This document shows positions 25,329 to 34,411 of a stretch of DNA of 64,000 nt, piece by piece. Numbering within the stretch: the stretch's first letter is position 1; every line of letters starts with the position of its first letter. The notes under the pieces were generated by a model. It made no database searches. It was given only the letters and a program-made list of their open reading frames with translations, and had not been told where the DNA came from. A program made the translations under genes and the position numbers. This DNA comes from DAIMFL01 sp964372215 (GTDB lineage Bacteria; Pseudomonadota; Alphaproteobacteria; Dongiales; Dongiaceae), in NCBI GenBank assembly GCA_964372215.1, contig CAYJQC010000011.1, positions 81,552 through 145,551 on the forward strand, given 5' to 3'.

Positions 25329-26558
25329 TTGTCCAACGTCATCAAGCCCCGCAGCGACGACCAGGTGCGCGACGCCGTCGCCTGGGCGCTGAGCAGCGCC
25401 GAGCCGCTCGAGCTGGTCGGCGCCGGCACCAAGCGCGGCTTCGGCCGGCCGGTGCAGGCCAGCCATGTGCTCGATCTCTCCGGCCTGTCCGGCATCACCC
25501 TGTACGAGCCGGAGGAACTGGTGCTGGGCGCGCGCGCCGGCACCGGGATGCGCGAGATCGAGGCGGCGCTCGCCGAGCAACGCCAGATGCTGGCCTTCGA
25601 GCCGCCGGACCTGGGGCCGCTCTATGGCGGCGACGCCGGGCAGGCGACGCTGGGCGGCGTGCTGGCCTGCAACCTCTCGGGTCCGCGGCGGATCAAGGCG
25701 GGGGCGGCGCGCGACCATTTTCTCGGCTTCCACGGCGTGAGCGGCCGGGCGGAGGTGTTCAAGGCCGGCGGAAGGGTGGTCAAGAACGTCACCGGCTATG
25801 ACGTGGCCAAGCTGATGGCCGGCTCGTTCGGTACCCTGGCGGCCATGACCGAGGTGACGGTGAAGGTGCTGCCGGCCCCGGAGAAGACCCGCACCGTGCT
25901 GCTGTTCGGACTCGAGGACGAGGCCGCGGTCGATGCGCTGGTGGTCGCGCTGCAGAGCGCGCACGAGGTCTCGGGCGCGGCCCATTTGCCGGCGGTCATC
26001 GCGGCAAGCTCGGCGGTCGAGCGCATCGCCGAGGCCGGCGGCGCGGTCACCGCGATCCGCATCGAAGGCACGCCCGAGTCGGTCGCCTATCGCTGCGCCG
26101 CCCTGCGCCAGGAGCTGTCGGGCCTGGCCGCGGCGCAGGGCGAGCTGCACAGCATGAATTCGGGTGCGCTCTGGCGCGAGCTGCGCGACGCCGCCTGTTT
26201 CGTCGGGGATCGCGAGGCGGTGGTCTGGCGCATCTCGGTGCCGCCGGCGGCCGGCGCCAAGGTGATCGCCGCGGCGGCCGACAGCGGCCTGCGGTTCCGG
26301 CATTTCTACGACTGGGGCGGCGGGCTGATCTGGCTCGCCACGCCGCCCTGGGGCGACGCCGGCGCCGAGGTGATCCGCGGCGCCATCGCCGAGATCGGCG
26401 GCCATGCGACGCTATTGCGCGGGCCGGACCCGCTGCGCGTCGCGATTCCGCCGTTCCAGCCGCAGCCGCCCCAGCTCGCCGAGCTGTCGCGCCGGGTCAA
26501 GGCGGCCTTCGATCCCGAGGGCATCCTCAATTCCGGTCGCATGGATGCGGGCGGGTAG
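25329..26558 (+). CDS. glcE: Glycolate oxidase subunit GlcE
   Basis: 409 residues from the TTG at 25329, the only start codon that fits between the glcD stop and the first conserved block (IKPRSDDQVRDAVAWA). It is a second FAD-binding type 4 protein: VGAGTKRGFGRPV, GGDAGQATLGGVLACNLSGPRRI, GRVVKNVTGYDVAKLMAGSFGTL. GlcE is required for glycolate oxidase activity as a paralogue of GlcD lacking its C-terminal catalytic part. The C-terminal FDPEGILNSGRM is the family ending. Confidence 0.94.
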   Translation: MSNVIKPRSDDQVRDAVAWALSSAEPLELVGAGTKRGFGRPVQASHVLDLSGLSGITLYEPEELVLGARAGTGMREIEAALAEQRQMLAFEPPDLGPLYGGDAGQATLGGVLACNLSGPRRIKAGAARDHFLGFHGVSGRAEVFKAGGRVVKNVTGYDVAKLMAGSFGTLAAMTEVTVKVLPAPEKTRTVLLFGLEDEAAVDALVVALQSAHEVSGAAHLPAVIAASSAVERIAEAGGAVTAIRIEGTPESVAYRCAALRQELSGLAAAQGELHSMNSGALWRELRDAACFVGDREAVVWRISVPPAAGAKVIAAAADSGLRFRHFYDWGGGLIWLATPPWGDAGAEVIRGAIAEIGGHATLLRGPDPLRVAIPPFQPQPPQLAELSRRVKAAFDPEGILNSGRMDAGG

Positions 26559-26563
26559 CGCCG

Positions 26564-27856
26564 GTGCAGACCAGCTTCACGCCGGCGCAGCTCGCCGATC
26601 CCGACATCGCCGAAGCCGACCGTATCCTCCGCACCTGCGTGCATTGCGGGTTCTGCACCGCGACCTGCCCGACCTATGTGCTGCTGGGCGACGAGCTCGA
26701 TTCCCCGCGCGGCCGGATCTACCTGATCAAGGACATGCTGGAGAACGAGCGGCCGGCGACGGCCGAGGTCGCGCTCCATGTCGACCGCTGCCTGTCCTGC
26801 CTGTCCTGCATGACGACCTGCCCGTCGGGCGTCCATTACATGCATCTGGTCGACCATGCGCGAACCCATATCGAGGCGACCTACGCGCGGCCGCTCGCCG
26901 ATCGTTGGCTGCGCGGCGTCCTCGCCACGGTGCTGCCGCGGCCCTGGCTGTTCCGCCTGGCGCTCGCCGGCGCGGCGCTGGCGCGGCCGTTCCGCCGGCT
27001 GCTGCCCGGGCGGCTCGCCGGCATGGTCGCCATGGCGCCGGCGCGCCTGCCGTCGCCCTCGTCGGTGGATGTACCGCAGGTGTTCGCCGCGCAGGGTCCG
27101 CGGCGCAGGCGCGTCGCCCTGCTCGCCGGCTGCGCCCAGCAGGTCCTGGGGCCGCAGATCAACGAGGCGACGATCCGGCTGCTGACCCGCCACGGCGTCG
27201 AGGTGGTGGTGGCGCAGGGGGCGGGCTGCTGCGGGGCGCTGACCCATCACATGGGCAAGTCGGGACCGGCCCACGCGGCGGCGAAGGCCAACATCGCCGC
27301 CTGGACGCGTGAACTGGACGGCGCCGGGCTCGACGCGGTGGTGATCAATGCCTCGGGCTGCGGCACCACGGTCAAGGACTACGGGCACATGTTCCGCAGC
27401 GACCCGGCCTGGGCCGGCAAGGCGGCGAAGATCTCGGCGATCGCCCGCGACGTCAGCGAACTGATGAGCGAGATCGGACTGCAGGCGCCGGCCGGGAAGC
27501 ACGATCTCGCCGTCGCCTATCACGCCGCCTGCTCGCTGCAGCACGGCCAGCAGATCAGGGACGAGCCGAAGGCGCTGCTCGCCGCCGCCGGGTTCAGGGT
27601 GCGCGACGTCCCGGAAGGACATCTGTGCTGCGGCTCGGCCGGCACCTACAACATTCTGCAGCCGGAAATCGCCGGCGCCTTGCGCGACCGCAAGGTCGCC
27701 AATATCGAGCGCACGAAGGCCGACGTCATCGCATCAGGCAATATTGGCTGCCTGGTGCAGATCGCCGGCGGCACCGGCATCCCGGTCGTGCATACCGTCG
27801 AGCTATTGGACTGGGCGACCGGCGGGCCGATGCCCGCGGCGCTCGAGCGGAACTAA
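26564..27856 (+). CDS. glcF: Glycolate oxidase iron-sulfur subunit GlcF
   Basis: 430 residues from the GTG at 26564, five bases after the glcE stop. The N-terminus has two ferredoxin-type 4Fe-4S motifs (CVHCGFCTATCPTY and CLSCLSCMTTCPSGV). Two CCG domains follow, with LLAGCAQQVLGPQ, GAGCCGALTHHMGK, ASGCGTTVKDYG, YHAACSLQHGQ and CCGSAGTYNILQPE. GlcF carries electrons from the flavin subunits to the membrane quinone pool. It closes the glc operon; the next gene is convergent and its stop overlaps the glcF stop. Confidence 0.96.
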   Translation: MQTSFTPAQLADPDIAEADRILRTCVHCGFCTATCPTYVLLGDELDSPRGRIYLIKDMLENERPATAEVALHVDRCLSCLSCMTTCPSGVHYMHLVDHARTHIEATYARPLADRWLRGVLATVLPRPWLFRLALAGAALARPFRRLLPGRLAGMVAMAPARLPSPSSVDVPQVFAAQGPRRRRVALLAGCAQQVLGPQINEATIRLLTRHGVEVVVAQGAGCCGALTHHMGKSGPAHAAAKANIAAWTRELDGAGLDAVVINASGCGTTVKDYGHMFRSDPAWAGKAAKISAIARDVSELMSEIGLQAPAGKHDLAVAYHAACSLQHGQQIRDEPKALLAAAGFRVRDVPEGHLCCGSAGTYNILQPEIAGALRDRKVANIERTKADVIASGNIGCLVQIAGGTGIPVVHTVELLDWATGGPMPAALERN

Positions 27857-28992
27857 GCCTCGCTCAGTCCTTTCGCCATGCGTCGCTGGACGTCGAGCGC
27901 GCGCGCCCAGATCTTCCGCTTCCAGTCGTCGCCGTCCGGGTAGAACGCGGCGCGCATCTCCGCCTTGATCGCGCGGCCCTGGTCGCTGTCGGGGTCGCCA
28001 TGCTGACGCAGCCAGTTGTCGGCGCGCACCGACTCGATCATCGCCATCAGCGGCACCGTGCCGTACTCGAGGGTGATCTCGCTGAGCGCGGCGTGAGGCA
28101 GGGCGCGCGCCACGCCGGTCACCGTCGAGCCGGAGGTCACCGGCGAGGACGAGGTGCCGGTGTCGAACGTCGTCGCCTCGCCGCCGAACCAGTGGTTGAT
28201 CCGGGCATAGCCCGGTTCCGTCGGCTCGTGGTCGTTCATCACCTCGCCATAGCCGAACGGGCCGAGTCCGGTATGCAGGTCGATCACCGCGACGTGGCGG
28301 GCGTGGCCGCAGAAGCGCTGGAGGATCTCGGTCAGCGTCCGGCGCGACCAGGTCGGCCCGGCGCCGCCGTAATACACGCCCGTCGGGTCGTTGTACTGCC
28401 CGCCGGTGAGCGCGCTGGCCAGCGCCAGCGCGCCGTGGCGCTCCCTGTAGGCATCGAAGGCGGCGTTGCAGCGGGCGCGGGTCGCGGCATCCCAGCGCGT
28501 CGGGCAGATCGAATCGCGCAGCGCCGCGTAGCCGTCGTTCACCGGCAGCGGCAGGCCGTGGTCGACATAATTTCGGTTGAGGTCGACGTTGTCCTCGTTG
28601 ATCCGGCGGCCCCAGGCGAAGCCGTGGGGGTTGATGGCGTGGATCGCCAGGGTGGCGATGCCCTCGGGCAGGGCGCGGTCGAGCCGGGTCGCCAGCGCGC
28701 CGGTCTGGATCGCCGAGCCGCAATGGCCCTCGACGCCGTGGGTCGCCGAGATCGTGACCATCACGCGGTCCGCGTCGCGCGGCCCAAGCCAGGCCAGGTC
28801 GGTGGCCAGAATCTCGCCGGACGGGCCGGCGGCGGGATGGCGGAAACTCTCGATGGTCGCGCCGGCGGCCTGGGCCGCCGCCAGGAATCCGGTCCGCGCC
28901 GCGGCGTAGGTTTCGGCGAAGAACCGGACCGCGCCGTCTTCGGACGCCGGGCCGTGGCCCGCCGCACCGGGCTGAGCCGCCGTGGACTCCAT
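27853..28992 (-). CDS. DUF2817 / M14-like zinc carboxypeptidase-family protein
   Basis: 379 residues from the ATG at 28992. The conserved phrases are ISATHGVEGHCGSAIQ (H and E as likely zinc ligands), AINPHGFAWGRRINEDNVDLNRNY, VIDLHTGLGPFGYGEVM and ITLEYGTVPL (likely catalytic Glu). This matches the DUF2817 branch of M14 metallopeptidases. Substrates are not established; amide or peptide hydrolysis is expected. No signal peptide, so cytoplasmic. The frame stays open far upstream, but that part overlaps the kinase gene in another phase and is not coding. Confidence 0.85.
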   Translation of the reverse strand: MESTAAQPGAAGHGPASEDGAVRFFAETYAAARTGFLAAAQAAGATIESFRHPAAGPSGEILATDLAWLGPRDADRVMVTISATHGVEGHCGSAIQTGALATRLDRALPEGIATLAIHAINPHGFAWGRRINEDNVDLNRNYVDHGLPLPVNDGYAALRDSICPTRWDAATRARCNAAFDAYRERHGALALASALTGGQYNDPTGVYYGGAGPTWSRRTLTEILQRFCGHARHVAVIDLHTGLGPFGYGEVMNDHEPTEPGYARINHWFGGEATTFDTGTSSSPVTSGSTVTGVARALPHAALSEITLEYGTVPLMAMIESVRADNWLRQHGDPDSDQGRAIKAEMRAAFYPDGDDWKRKIWARALDVQRRMAKGLSEA

Positions 28993-29063
28993 GATTTCGT
29001 CTCCAGCTTGCAAGTGCGGGGCGCAGCATAGGCGCGCCGGCCGACGGCGGGTAGCGGCTGCCG

Positions 29064-31010
29064 CTAGCGCGCCGCGCGTGCGGTGCCGCCCGCCAGCACC
29101 GAGCGCAGCACGGACGCCAAGTCCTGGCGCGAGAACGGCTTGGCGAGCAGGGCGGCGCCTTCCGGCAGGTCCAGGTCGGTCGCATTGCCGCCGCCATAGC
29201 CGGTGATCATCAGCACCCCGAGATCGGGCTGCCGCTCCAGCAGCTGCCCCGCCACCTCGGTGCCGCGCGGCCCGGTGCCGATCAGGATGTCGCTGACCAG
29301 CAGGTCGAACCGGCCGGCCGCGTCGTGCGCGGCAAGCGCCTCCCCGGCGTCTGCCGCCATGGTGACGCGATAGCCGAGATCGGTGAGCATGTTCACGCAG
29401 AGGGTGCGGACGGCCGGATCGTCGTCGAGCAGGAGGACCGTCTCGCCGGCGCCGCGCGGCGGCTCGGCCGTGCTTGGCTCCGCCGGCGGCACGGTGTCGG
29501 CCTCGGCCTGCGCCAGCGGCAGGAACAGATTGACGGTGGTACCGCGCGCGACCGCGCTGTCGATCGTGATGTCTCCGCCGGACTGCTTGACGAAGCCGTA
29601 GACCATGCTGAGGCCGAGACCGCTGCCCTGGCCCACGCCCTTGGTGGTGAAGAACGGATCGAATACCCGCTCCAGCACGTCGGGCGTGATGCCGGTGCCG
29701 GTATCCGCCACCGACAGCCTGACATAGGTGCCGGCAGCGACGCCCTTGGCACCGGCGTTCTTCGCATCCTTGCCGTCGAGCCACACCGTCTCGGCCCGGA
29801 CCGTCAGCGTGCCGCCCTGCGGCATCGCATCGCGGGCGTTGAGGGCGAGATTGAGGATGGCGTTGTGCAGTTGGGCGGGATCCGCCATCACCTTGGGCAG
29901 CTCGGCCGGCAGGTCGATCTCGAGTATGATGCTCTGCCCCATGGTGCGGCGGATCAGCTCGCCGATTTCCTGCAGCAGGTCGGCGAGCACGACCGGCTGC
30001 GGCTGCAGGATCTGCTGGCGCGAAAAGGCCAGCAGGCGGCGGGTCAGATCGGCGCCGCGGTCGATGGCGCGCATGGCAGCCTGGATTTCGGGGCTGTCGT
30101 GACCGAGCTTGGCGTCGATCAGGTCGAGATTGCCCGAGATCACCATCAGCAGATTGTTGAAGTCGTGGGCGACGCCGCCGGTCAGCTGGCCCACCGCCTC
30201 CATCTTCTGCGCCTGGAACAGCTGCTCCTCCATGCGGCGGATCTCGGTGGTTTCCATCGACAGGCTGCAGATGCCGATGATGTAGCCGGTGTCGTCGCGC
30301 AACGGGAACTTGGCGTTGTGGATGTAGCGCGCCTTGCCGTCCTCGACCTCCTTGACCTCCTGCTGGACCGCCTTGCCGGATTCGATCACCCGACGATCGG
30401 CGGCCTCGTAGACGCGGGCGATCTCCGGCGAGAAGAAGTCGGAGGTGCGCAGGCCGATGACCGCGGCCATGTTCGAGCCGCGCTCCTCGGCGACGTTTTT
30501 GCTGACCGCGATGAAGCGGCCGTCGCGGTCCTTCAGCACGATCTCGACCGGGGCGTTCTCCAGGATGGCGCGCAGCCAGGTGTCGCGCTGGCGCACCGCG
30601 GCCTCGGTCGGCGCTTCGCCGCCGTTGGCGACCAGGAACCCGATGATCCGGGGCGCGGCCGGACCGTGCGGCTCGTCGCGAACCAGCGACAGCAGCATGT
30701 CGATTTCATCGCCGTCGCGCCGGCGCAGGGCGACGGGGATGCCCTCGACATGGCCATCCCGATGCGTCAGGTGCAGCCCGGAGAGCTCGCGCACCCGGTG
30801 CGCCGATTCGGGCGACAGAAAGTCCACGGCGTTGCGCCCGACCGCCTCGTGCTCGCCATAGCCGAGCACCAATTGCCAGCGCTCGTTGACCGCGAGCAGG
30901 CAGCCGTCGGGGTCCGTCGTCTGGATCATGACGGGTGCGTATCGGAACGGGTCGTGCCGCCGGGGCTCGTACGGTTCGCTCAAGGTTCTCGCTTCTGTCG
31001 CTTTCGTCAT
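29064..31010 (-). CDS. Soluble hybrid histidine kinase (PAS-PAS-HisKA-HATPase-REC)
   Basis: 648 residues from the ATG at 31010; an ATG at 31064 is possible. Two PAS domains (~25-140 and ~150-265; RYIHNAKFPLRDDTGYIIG) are followed by an H-box with GGVAHDFNNLLMVISGNLD, an ATPase domain (LNLALNARDAM, GQGSGLGLSMVYGFVKQSGG) and a C-terminal receiver (~530-648; VLLLDDDPAVRTL, LLVSDILIG, LLAKPFSRQDL). There is no membrane segment. The layout is the same as the kinase at 1-2086, and the two are probably paralogues. It has no adjacent response regulator. The TPR gene is divergent from it. Confidence 0.9.
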   Translation of the reverse strand: MTKATEARTLSEPYEPRRHDPFRYAPVMIQTTDPDGCLLAVNERWQLVLGYGEHEAVGRNAVDFLSPESAHRVRELSGLHLTHRDGHVEGIPVALRRRDGDEIDMLLSLVRDEPHGPAAPRIIGFLVANGGEAPTEAAVRQRDTWLRAILENAPVEIVLKDRDGRFIAVSKNVAEERGSNMAAVIGLRTSDFFSPEIARVYEAADRRVIESGKAVQQEVKEVEDGKARYIHNAKFPLRDDTGYIIGICSLSMETTEIRRMEEQLFQAQKMEAVGQLTGGVAHDFNNLLMVISGNLDLIDAKLGHDSPEIQAAMRAIDRGADLTRRLLAFSRQQILQPQPVVLADLLQEIGELIRRTMGQSIILEIDLPAELPKVMADPAQLHNAILNLALNARDAMPQGGTLTVRAETVWLDGKDAKNAGAKGVAAGTYVRLSVADTGTGITPDVLERVFDPFFTTKGVGQGSGLGLSMVYGFVKQSGGDITIDSAVARGTTVNLFLPLAQAEADTVPPAEPSTAEPPRGAGETVLLLDDDPAVRTLCVNMLTDLGYRVTMAADAGEALAAHDAAGRFDLLVSDILIGTGPRGTEVAGQLLERQPDLGVLMITGYGGGNATDLDLPEGAALLAKPFSRQDLASVLRSVLAGGTARAAR

Positions 31011-31254
31011 GAATTGGGATCTGTGTCCGACCGTGGCTGACAGAGAACTCGCAAAACAGCGCATTCTAGAATTCGGACATGCTCAAATCGTTAAGGGCCG
31101 TCCGCCGCGGGTTCGGGAGGGCGCTTCACAGGATCTTGATAAGCCTGGAATTGTATTGTCGCAGCTTGGACTTACGCTGGCCACCCTGTCGGCCGGATTG
31201 CGGTTAGGACCGGTTGCCCGTTGCCTGGCCGCCGATCTTTCGCATACTAACCTC

Positions 31255-31836
31255 ATGCGCTCCGCCTTGCGCACCCTCCGGGTTCTCGTGTTCGGCCTCG
31301 CCGGCTTGCTGCTGGGCCAGGCGGGGGGCGGCGCGGTCGCCTGGGCCGATCAGAGCGACACGCGGCTGGCGCCGCTCTTCGACATCCTGAAGGAGACCAA
31401 GAATCCGCTGGAGGCGCGGCTTGCCGAGCAGCAGATCTGGACGATCTGGATGTCGTCGGAGGATGCCACCGCCAGCCTGCTGATGCACAAAGGCGTCGAG
31501 GCGATGGCGGCCGAGGACCTGAAGGGCGCCCTCCAGATCTTCAGCAAGCTGGTGGAGATCGCGCCCGATTTCGCGGAAGGATGGAACAAGCGGGCCACGG
31601 TCCTGTTCCTGCTCGGCGCCTATCCCGAATCGATCGCCGACATCGACCGCACCCTGGAGCTCGAGCCGCGGCATTTCGGGGCGCTTTCCGGCCTCGGCCT
31701 GTGCAACACCGAGCTCGACCACGACGAGGCCGCGCTCGACGCCTTCGAGCGGGCGCTCACCGTCAACCCCCATATGAACGGCGCCCGCGCCAACGCCGAG
31801 TTCCTCCGCCGGCGGATCGGCGACAAGGCGATCTGA
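31255..31836 (+). CDS. Exported TPR-repeat protein
   Basis: 193 residues from the ATG at 31255. A signal peptide (VLVFGLAGLLLGQAGGGAVAWA) is followed by about three tetratricopeptide repeats: GVEAMAAEDLKGALQIFSKL, GWNKRATVLFLLGAYPESI and ALSGLGLCNTELDHDEAAL. It is a periplasmic scaffold protein with no enzymatic motif. A partner cannot be named; the 244-bp gap to the divergent kinase gene should hold both promoters, but I found no convincing pair of boxes. Confidence 0.82.
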   Translation: MRSALRTLRVLVFGLAGLLLGQAGGGAVAWADQSDTRLAPLFDILKETKNPLEARLAEQQIWTIWMSSEDATASLLMHKGVEAMAAEDLKGALQIFSKLVEIAPDFAEGWNKRATVLFLLGAYPESIADIDRTLELEPRHFGALSGLGLCNTELDHDEAALDAFERALTVNPHMNGARANAEFLRRRIGDKAI

Positions 31837-31957
31837 ACGGTCGCCCGCCCGGCCGACCCCGGCATGCGGCGGGCGGTGGATTCCCGGACCATCCCGTGAT
31901 TTGCTGCAGCCCGGCCGCCCGGCAGGCGGAGCGGGCAAGCGGGGGCGTCAGGGCATC

Positions 31958-34384
31958 ATGGGCGGCGGCATCCAGGGCATCGCGCAGGCGGAAATCGTCA
32001 TCATCGGCGGCGGCATCATCGGCTGCTCGATCGCCTATCACCTGACCCGGATGGGCCGCCGCGACGTGGTGATCCTGGAAAAGAGCGGGCTCACCCACGG
32101 CGCCACCTGGCATGCGGCCGGGCTGGTCGGCCAGCTCCGCAGCTCGCGCAACACCACCCGCATGCTCCAGCGCAGCGTCGCGCTCTATGATACCCTGGAG
32201 GCCGAGACCGGCCAGGCGATCGACTGGAAGAAGGTCGGCAGCCTGCGCCTCGCCTGTTCCGCCGAACGGCTGCTCGAACTGAAGCGCGCCGCCACCATGG
32301 CCAAGAGCTTCGGCCTCGACATGCAGATGATCGGCGCGAAAGAAGCGCAGGACCTGTTCCCGATCATGACCACCGACGGGGTGGTTGCGGCGGCCTTCCT
32401 GCCGAGCGACGGCTACATCGACCCGGCCTCGGTGGCCCAGGCCCTGGCCAAGGGCGCGCGCGACCAGGGGGCGAAAATCATCCAGGGCGTGCGGGTCACC
32501 GGCACGGTGGTGCGGGACGGCCGGGTGACGGCGGTGGAGACCGACCAGGGCGCCATCGCCTGCGACCTGGTGGTCAATTGCGCGGGCATGTGGGGCCGCG
32601 AGATCGGCGCCATGGCCGGGGTGCGGGTGCCGTCCCTGGCGCTCGAGCATCAGTACCTGATCACCGACCCGATTCCCGACATGCCCAAGGACATGCCGAC
32701 CATGCGCGATCCCGACCTGCTGGTCTACTACAAGCCGGAGGTGCGCGGGCTGGTGGTCGGGGGGTACGAGCCGGACACCGTGCCGTTCGGCGATTCCGGA
32801 ATCCCGCGCGAGTTCGGGCAGCAGCTCCTGCCGGAGAATTTCGACCGCTTCCAGCAGCTGGCCGAGCTGGCGGCCCGGCGCACGCCGGTCATCAACACCG
32901 TGGGCGCGCGCCAACTGGTCAACGGTCCGATCCCCTATTCCGCCGATTCCGACTTCATCATGGGCAAGGCGCCGGAGCTCATGAACTACTACGTCGCCGC
33001 CGGTTTCCTCTATGGCATCGCGGCGGGCGGCGGCGCCGGGCAGATGATGGCCGAATGGATCGTGGGCGGCGAGCCGTCGCTCGACCTCTGGCCGCTCGAC
33101 GTGCGCCGCTTCGGTTTCCACCACAACACGCGGAAGTTCATGTATGCCCGCGCAGTCGAGCTCTACGGCCATCACTACAAGATCCACTGGCCGGGGGTGG
33201 AACACGACAGCGCGCGTGGCATCCGCCGTTCGCCGCTCTACCATGTCCTGAAGGCGAAGCGGGCCGTGTTCGGCTCGCGCGCCGGCTGGGAGCGGCCGAA
33301 CTGGTTCGCGCCGGCGGGCGTCGAACCGGTCGACAGGCCGTCCTTCGGCCGCGCCAACTGGTTCGAGCATGTGGCGGCTGAGCACCGCGCGGTGCGCGAG
33401 CGCGTCGCCCTGATCGACCAGTCCTCCTTCAGCAAGCTGGAGATCGACGGGCCGCAGGCGCTCGCCGCGCTGCAGCGTCTGGCCGCCGCCGACATGGACA
33501 AGCCCGTGGGCAGCGTCATCTACACCCAGTTGTGCAATCCGCGCGGCGGCATCGAATGCGATCTCACCGTCACCCGGCTTGCCGAAAACCGCTTCTACGC
33601 GGTGACCGGCAGCGCCTTCGGCCGCCACGACCGGCACTGGATCGAAAGCAACGTCCGGCGCGACGGCAGCGTCAACGTCCGCGACGTCACCTCGTCGCGC
33701 GCGGTGATCAATCTCTGCGGCCCCAAGGCGCGCGACGTGCTGGCCGATGTGGTCGAGGAGGACGTGTCGAACGCGGCGTTCCCGTTCGCCACCGCGCGCG
33801 AGATCACGCTCGGCGCGGCGCCGGTGCTGGCCGTGCGCATCGGCTATGTCGGCGAGCTCGGCTGGGAGCTGCACGTGCCCGCCGAGTATGCCGAGCATGT
33901 CTACGAGACGCTGTGGGCCGCGGGGCGGGCGCACGGCATCGCCGATGCCGGCTACCGCGCCATCGATTCGCTGCGGATGGAAAAGGGCTATCTCTATTGG
34001 AGCAGCGACATCACGCCGGACTACACGCCCTACGAGGCCGGGCTCGGTTTCCGCGTCGCCCTGAAGAAGGGCGACTTCATCGGCCGCGAGGCGCTGGCCC
34101 GGCAGAAGGCCGAAGGGATCACGCGCAGGCTGTGCGCCTTTACCCTGGAGCGGCCGGCCTCGGTGTTCGGCGGCGAGGCGATCCTGCGCGACGGCAAGGT
34201 GCTGTCGGTGACATCGAGCGCCAATTTCGGCCATACCATCGGCAAGCCGATCGTCTACGGCTATCTGCCGATCGAGGAGACGGCGCATAGCGACTTCCAG
34301 GTCGAGGCGTTCGGCGAGGTCCATCCCGCGACGCGCCGCGACCAGCCGCTCTACGATCCCGGGAACGAGCGGCTCAAGGGGTGA
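31958..34384 (+). CDS. FAD-dependent dimethylglycine/sarcosine dehydrogenase-like protein (DAO plus GcvT domains)
   Basis: 808 residues from the ATG at 31958. The N-terminal DAO domain (IVIIGGGIIGCSIAYHLTRMG) carries GATWHAAGLV, where the His is the covalent-FAD residue in dimethylglycine and sarcosine dehydrogenases. After the FAO middle domain comes a tetrahydrofolate-binding GcvT part (~430-800): ALIDQSSFSKLEIDGPQAL, IGYVGELGWELHVP, GYRAIDSLRMEKGY, DFIGREAL. The family demethylates N-methylglycines and hands the carbon to tetrahydrofolate. It is followed 27 bp later by a choline-kinase-like gene, suggesting a methylated-amine pathway. The exact substrate is not fixed by sequence. Confidence 0.88.
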   Translation: MGGGIQGIAQAEIVIIGGGIIGCSIAYHLTRMGRRDVVILEKSGLTHGATWHAAGLVGQLRSSRNTTRMLQRSVALYDTLEAETGQAIDWKKVGSLRLACSAERLLELKRAATMAKSFGLDMQMIGAKEAQDLFPIMTTDGVVAAAFLPSDGYIDPASVAQALAKGARDQGAKIIQGVRVTGTVVRDGRVTAVETDQGAIACDLVVNCAGMWGREIGAMAGVRVPSLALEHQYLITDPIPDMPKDMPTMRDPDLLVYYKPEVRGLVVGGYEPDTVPFGDSGIPREFGQQLLPENFDRFQQLAELAARRTPVINTVGARQLVNGPIPYSADSDFIMGKAPELMNYYVAAGFLYGIAAGGGAGQMMAEWIVGGEPSLDLWPLDVRRFGFHHNTRKFMYARAVELYGHHYKIHWPGVEHDSARGIRRSPLYHVLKAKRAVFGSRAGWERPNWFAPAGVEPVDRPSFGRANWFEHVAAEHRAVRERVALIDQSSFSKLEIDGPQALAALQRLAAADMDKPVGSVIYTQLCNPRGGIECDLTVTRLAENRFYAVTGSAFGRHDRHWIESNVRRDGSVNVRDVTSSRAVINLCGPKARDVLADVVEEDVSNAAFPFATAREITLGAAPVLAVRIGYVGELGWELHVPAEYAEHVYETLWAAGRAHGIADAGYRAIDSLRMEKGYLYWSSDITPDYTPYEAGLGFRVALKKGDFIGREALARQKAEGITRRLCAFTLERPASVFGGEAILRDGKVLSVTSSANFGHTIGKPIVYGYLPIEETAHSDFQVEAFGEVHPATRRDQPLYDPGNERLKG

Positions 34385-34411
34385 CAAGAAGAAATCCGAC
34401 AGGGGGATACG